From Copromyces sp. CBS 386.78 (Eukaryota > Ascomycota > Sordariomycetes > Sordariales > Sordariaceae), in contig MU839079.1 of NCBI GenBank assembly GCA_030685235.1, forward strand, positions 620,001-684,000: a stretch of DNA of 64,000 bases. The letters are read 5' to 3'. Both the position numbers and the translations under genes were made by a program. Of the stretch, positions 59,172 through 64,000 are shown in pieces. Below the pieces are notes generated by a model that saw nothing but the letters and a program-made list of their open reading frames with translations, was not told where the DNA came from and did not search any database. The first letter of the stretch is position 1, and each line of letters begins with the position of its first letter.

Positions 59172-62100
59172 AACATGGAATTGCTTCAGACGTACCTAAC
59201 AAAACTGGAGAGGGAAAGAGGTCACATCGGAAGCCATCCATCTGCTCCTTCCAAGTTTCTCCTACGAAGGTTCTGCAGCAACCGACGCAGACACTCCCGC
59301 CTGCGTAAGAACTGGAAGGAAGACATCCTCATATTCGAATGCTCCTTCCATTCCTTCCGCCTCTGCTTGTCTTAGGAAAGCATCCCTGATTCCAGTGATG
59401 CCCGTCACGTGTCCGCCTTGGACTTGTTTAATCCTTCAGCTCTCCCGTCTTCCCTTCCAGGTTGCACCAGACAACAATCTTTGGACTTTTGGTAATCGAG
59501 CTCAATACATCATTCCACCATCCATCTTTTTGGCTACAACAGTCGTTACTTGTCCATCATCATCATCATCATCATCATCAAACCAAGCATCAAGTCCCGG
59601 CCTCTATTATCGTTTTCCTGTCGACATCATAACCACCCCTCTTCTGCCATAACAACATTGCATCTCGTCGACACGATGGCTGGGGATTCGGAAATCCATG
59701 GCAGACAATACTTGGGAGGGTACCCGATAGGATCCGTTGCGCCGTCATGGAAAGTTGGTGTGATTGTTTTATCTGTCATGGTCGGGGGAGGCTTGAGTAT
59801 CTCCTTCTTCTCTTAGGTACTTGAGAGATGCACTCGAGCAAGGCTAGCCAGGGTTCGGGCACGGATAGCTGGGAGTCAGGCGTGGGGAGCTGGAAACTCC
59901 GCGGAAAAGTAAGTCGATTTCTTTTGGGTGAACTGCGATACCTATGACATCTCGATGTGATGAACCACAGCTAACCAGCAACGCTTGCTCAGCAACGACA
60001 ATTTTGAGCCGAGAGACCAATCCCAGGCGACGACATCTGGTGCGCAGATCCAGGACCAAGACGCGAACGGGCACTTGGGTACCGGAGATCTAAGTGACAG
60101 AGGTATTTTGAACGGAGACGCCAGCCCAAGCGGTTGTGATCCACTCGACTTATAAAACGTCCGGTGGTGATTCCGGCAAACTGGGACCGATCCGGGGAAC
60201 GAACATCGGTGATCCACCGGCCCACTGATCAGCGGTCTGGACAAGAGCCGCACGTAACGGATTGTCCGCAAGCGTTGCCATTTTGGGGAGCTGGCCGGCT
60301 GGGCACAGCTGGGCCACTGGGAAATCAAACACCGCTGCCGAAGCCGACCAAACGATGATCCTTTCCACAATGTTCGGCTGTCAAATCATTGCATCAAAAG
60401 AAAGTCCGGATTCACACGTGCGACTGGGCCGCACAACATGCATAGGGCACAGAAACCCCAACATTATCCATGCACGATATCCCGCGACCGTTAATGGAGA
60501 GGAGACGCCTCGCAGAAGTCTGGAGAACATATATGATGGAATCGAAGCAGGACCACGCACGGCATCTTTTATGATTTACCTAGCGTACGACATCGACGAA
60601 CGCCTCTTATCGCCGGAAGTTTGGTGCCGAGCATTGTCGCTGTTTACTGTGTAGCGTAGTGTACAGCGGACGGGATGGTAAAGGGGTATCCACTGATGAA
60701 AATAGGGGACCCGATAGTGGGGAATTGGCTTCCATTCTCAGGAACAATTTCCTTTTCCGTGGTTGACATTAGGCAAACAACAAGACGCCATCTCGGCGAG
60801 CACAGTTTGGGGCAGACCGGTCCTAACGACCAGGTGCCAGCCAGCCAGTCAGCCAGCCCAGCAAACCTTCGTTCCCACAAACACACAATGTGCGGTAAGC
60901 ATGAATTTAACGACACCGGCGCCAGCTTCAGACTATCAAGCCCGCGGAAGGTCATGAAGAAGTCTAGGAGCGTTGAGAGGCACGTGTTTGGACCAATGGC
61001 GGGCCGGGAAGCAACCTGTTCCTGAATCCCAAGGCCCGCGAAGGCTAGAGCAGCACGCGGACTGGGGTTCGATGGCACCCAAAATCACCAACTGCAGTCT
61101 TGGCAGGGGTATCCTACCTTGAGCCTACCATCGAATGCAACCTTTTGATCGGAAAAGGGAAAGCCGCGCCAGGGTTGTTCAGACCCTTCCATGGAGCTAT
61201 TAAAAATCTGTCATCCGCTTAGCAAATTTCTGAGCACAGCGCTAGAAGCCCAGGCAGCACACCCAGCAGGCTAAAAAAGCGGTCCAAGAGATTGCAGCGA
61301 GAGACGAGGCAGACACAGGAGAGAACGAGGAGGAGGAGAGGAGGAGGAATCACACCAGGCAAGCTGTACATCCTCGGTCCTCACTTAAGCCATTGTGCCT
61401 CAGCTGCCCTCACGAGCTGGCCTGACTGTCCACAGGAAATCGATATCATGTCCCAAGCGTCTTCATAACTTTTTATTGTATGTAGGTGTAGGCAAGCAGT
61501 TCAGCGAATGTCGATTTTATTATGCACCGAGTTCCCTCACAGTACCGCATCACAGCCCTTGATCCCCGTAGTCATCTTCGAGCTGGAAACCCCCCGGTTC
61601 TCTGAGAGCACTGACTGGAGACATGCACGGTTCTGTCCCCAGACCCCAGAAAATCATGCCAGATGATGCATTGGCGAGGGGTGATCCATTGGGAAAGGTG
61701 GCTCTGAATCCCACTTTGAACAATATGGTCGTGGTTGATTTCCACCTGCATCATGACAGTCAAACTGCACACAAGCTGTCGCCCGGCCAAGCTCGCTTAC
61801 CGGAACGCTGACCCAGCTTGGGCGCTTGGCCGGACCGGGGCCTCGCTCATCTCGTCACAAAGTCCAGAATCCAGCGAGCTAGACTCTTCGCGGACACTCG
61901 GGACACTAGCCCTCACCACCCTGTGCAAGATCGGAAGCACTATGAAAGGTAAGCTTGCCCACCCATCCGGCTCTTGCATCTTCTTCTCTTTTTTTTTTTC
62001 CTTTCCCTCCCTACGTCCCTTTTGGTCCTGTTCAATCCATTACCAAACGGCGTGCTTTCAGCCGTGCAAGCCTTGTGTTTGCGTCCTCTCTTTGAGATCA

Positions 62101-62212
62101 TATCACCACATACACTCTTTAGGCCCCCGGCCATTACTACTCTCACCTAGCCCTTTTCACGGGTATAGTCATTCTTTTTCAAAAACACAAAAGCTAATCA
62201 CTTAATATCATT
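59172..62212. other. gene-poor region upstream of the chitinase
   Basis: A (CAT)n run lies at about 59553-59580. A small plus ORF at 59676-59816 (46 residues, MAGDSEIHGRQYLGGYPIGS then one hydrophobic span) has a proper ATG and could be a microprotein, but nothing else supports it. The remainder holds only short, unsupported frames; the final kilobase is presumably the chitinase promoter and leader. Confidence 0.4.
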
Positions 62213-64000
62213 ATGCACAAAAGTATTGTGGCAGCGGCCGTCTTGGCTGCTACCGCCCAGGCTACCACCGCCGTTTCGGAGCCCAAGGTCAACGTTTACT
62301 GGGGACAGAAGGGAGCAACTAGGCTCAGGGACCACTGCGACCAGGACAACTTCGATTATGTCACTATCGGCTTCGTCAACAACTCTCCTGAGCAGGACAA
62401 ATCCGGCCTGAACTACCCCGGTACCAACTTCGGCGCTCACTGCGATGCCATCTACTACACCAACTCCGAGACCAGCGTGGCGTCTCCTCTGCTCAGCAAG
62501 TGTACCGTCATGGCGGCGGATATTCAGTACTGCCAGGAGAAGGGAAAGAAGGTTCTGCTTTCCATCGGCGGTGCTGCGGTCACGGGATCGAACTATGCTC
62601 TGTCTAGCGACATCAAGGGCCAGGAGTTTGCCACTTTCTTGTGGAAGTCCTTTGGTCCCTACGATTCCACGTACACGGGACCCCGTCCCTTCGACTACGC
62701 TGGTAACCACGTCTCGGTTGATGGTTTCGACTTGGATATCGAGGTCAAGTTCAGTACAGGTATGTCATGTGGAGTTTTGAAAGTCAAAAGAAAAAGTGAA
62801 CACGGGCTAACTCACTGCAGACGGCCAAAGTGCCTATGCCGCCTTGGCTAGGAAGCTTCGCGAATACTACACGGAAAGCGGCAACGCCAGCAAGTACCTC
62901 CTCACCGCCGCTCCCGAATGCCCTCTTGATGATGACAACTTCAAGATGAAGAACATCATTGCTAGCGCCCAGTTCGATGCCCTCTTCATCCAGTTCTACA
63001 ACAACCCTGGCTGCGCGGCTGCCTCTCCGGCTGGCTTCAACTATCTCGACTGGGAGACGGCCATTGCCGGTGGCCAGAGCAAGAACGCCAAGCTCTTCAT
63101 TGGTCTTCCTGGCTCTTCTGAAGCCGTTGGCTCTGGCTACATCGAGCCCGCCCAGGCTGCCTCTCTTATCAACGCCTACAAGACCCGCGCCTCTTTCGGT
63201 GGTGCCATGATCTGGGATGCCTACTACGGCCAGAAGGTTACCGGCGACAAGACCTTCGTCGATGCCATCAACACCGCCTGCCACGGCGCCAAGGCCTCCC
63301 CTACTACCACTGCTGCCCCGGCTCCCACTGCCATCGGTTGCACCGCTTACCACACCGTCGCTCCTGGCGAGTTCTGCTACCTGATTGCCCAGAACAATGG
63401 CATCTCTGTTTCTGATCTCCTCAGGTATAACCCTACTCTGGATACAGCCTGCAACGTTTTCCCTGGTCAGGTGTTGTGCATCAAGCAGGGTATTGTTACT
63501 CTTACCAGCACCAGCGCCCCTGCCACCACTACCACCAGCTCCAGCTCCAGCTCATCGGTCGAGTCTACCACCTCTACCAGCTCAGTGGATCCCTCCAGCA
63601 CTGAGACTTCCACCACCACCTCTGCTCCTGCTTCTGAGACTGAGACCGTCACCTCCTCCGCTTCCGAGACCGAGACTGTGACGTCCTCTGCTACCGTTTC
63701 CGAGTCTGCCTCCGTCATCGTCAGCGAGTCTGCTTCCTCTACCATCACTTCGGCCCCGGTTGTGATCTCCAGCAGCGCTGCTGTCAGCTCTGAGGTTCCC
63801 ACCTCCACTGAGGAGGACAGCTGCGACGATGAGACTACCACCTCTTCCGAGACTGCTTCCATCACCGAGTCCAGCCTGATCAGCATCAGCTTCAGCACCG
63901 AGGTCCCCACCACCACCGACGATGTCTGCGAGGATGAGACCACCACTGTTGATCCTTCCATCATCACCTCTGCCCCCGTCGTTATTCCTAGCGGCAGCGG
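62213..64000 (+). CDS. GH18 class III chitinase with LysM domain (3' end outside the window)
   Basis: Exons 62213-62759 and 62821-64000 (still open at the window end); 575 codons are visible. Residues 1-20 are a signal peptide. The GH18 barrel begins PKVNVYWGQKG, contains KVLLSIGGAA, and has the catalytic motif DGFDLDIE with D170, D173, D175 and proton donor E177 intact. The intron (61 nt, GTATGT...TGCAG, GCTAAC branch) follows shortly after. Barrel strands continue through FDALFIQFYNNPGC and GGAMIWDAYYG. At about residues 357-403 a LysM module (YHTVAPGEFCYLIAQNNGIS...YNPTLDTACNVFPGQVLCI) binds chitin. From about 415 on the chain is Ser/Thr-rich with acidic DDETTTSSE repeats, probably wall-anchoring. 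It hydrolyses chitin outside the cell, in wall remodelling or feeding. C-rich third positions suggest strong expression. Confidence 0.9.

Noticed and set aside
60644..61078. 144-codon minus frame
   Set aside because: Starts with GTG, overlaps equally long plus frames and shows no domain.

Overview
The window looks like a filamentous ascomycete (Sordariomycete) chromosome, most likely Neurospora or a close relative. Three things point that way: intron-containing genes with short 53-107 nt introns, GTRNGT-like donors and CTNAC branch points; fungal families such as Ipi1, CENP-O/Mcm21, a LysM chitinase and GPI/Mid2-like cell-wall proteins; and a 13.5 kb AT-rich island almost free of CpA/TpG but not of CpG, the signature of repeat-induced point mutation (RIP). 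All calls come from reading the sequence; no database search was run.

Left arm (1-36.2 kb), ordinary gene-bearing DNA. In order: the 5' end of a conserved minus-strand gene running off the window; a doubtful Ser/Asn-rich minus gene; a three-exon roadblock/LC7 dynein light-chain gene (minus) sharing a 419 bp promoter region with ipi1 (plus, pre-rRNA processing); a tRNA-Arg(UCU); an MFS transporter (minus); a proline-rich GPI-type wall protein (plus); a CENP-O/Mcm21 kinetochore subunit (minus); an acetyl-CoA transporter (plus); a secreted amidase (plus); a cytochrome P450 (plus); a two-TM protein of unknown role (plus); and a very large coiled-coil protein (minus). Two stretches (3.85-4.18 kb and 8.56-8.86 kb) carry related, imperfect inverted repeats.

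Central island (36,220-49,714): three transposons nested in each other. The outer layer has 37 bp perfect terminal inverted repeats, longer homologous sub-terminal arms containing TTAGGG telomere-type repeats, and a CGACAA target duplication. Inside it lies a RIP-mutated Ty3/gypsy-type LTR element with two 361 bp LTRs and an ATTAT duplication. Inside that lies a 416 bp inverted-repeat element with a TAA duplication that is not RIP-mutated.

Right arm (49.7-64 kb) is gene-poor. It holds a small secreted cysteine-containing protein next to the island, a Mid2-like single-span wall protein, a decayed gene with several frame breaks, and a GH18 chitinase with a LysM domain running off the right end.

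The genes form no single pathway. Head-to-head pairing (roadblock/ipi1) is the only clear regulatory linkage. Cell-wall functions recur (GPI protein, Mid2-like protein, LysM chitinase), but at scattered positions.
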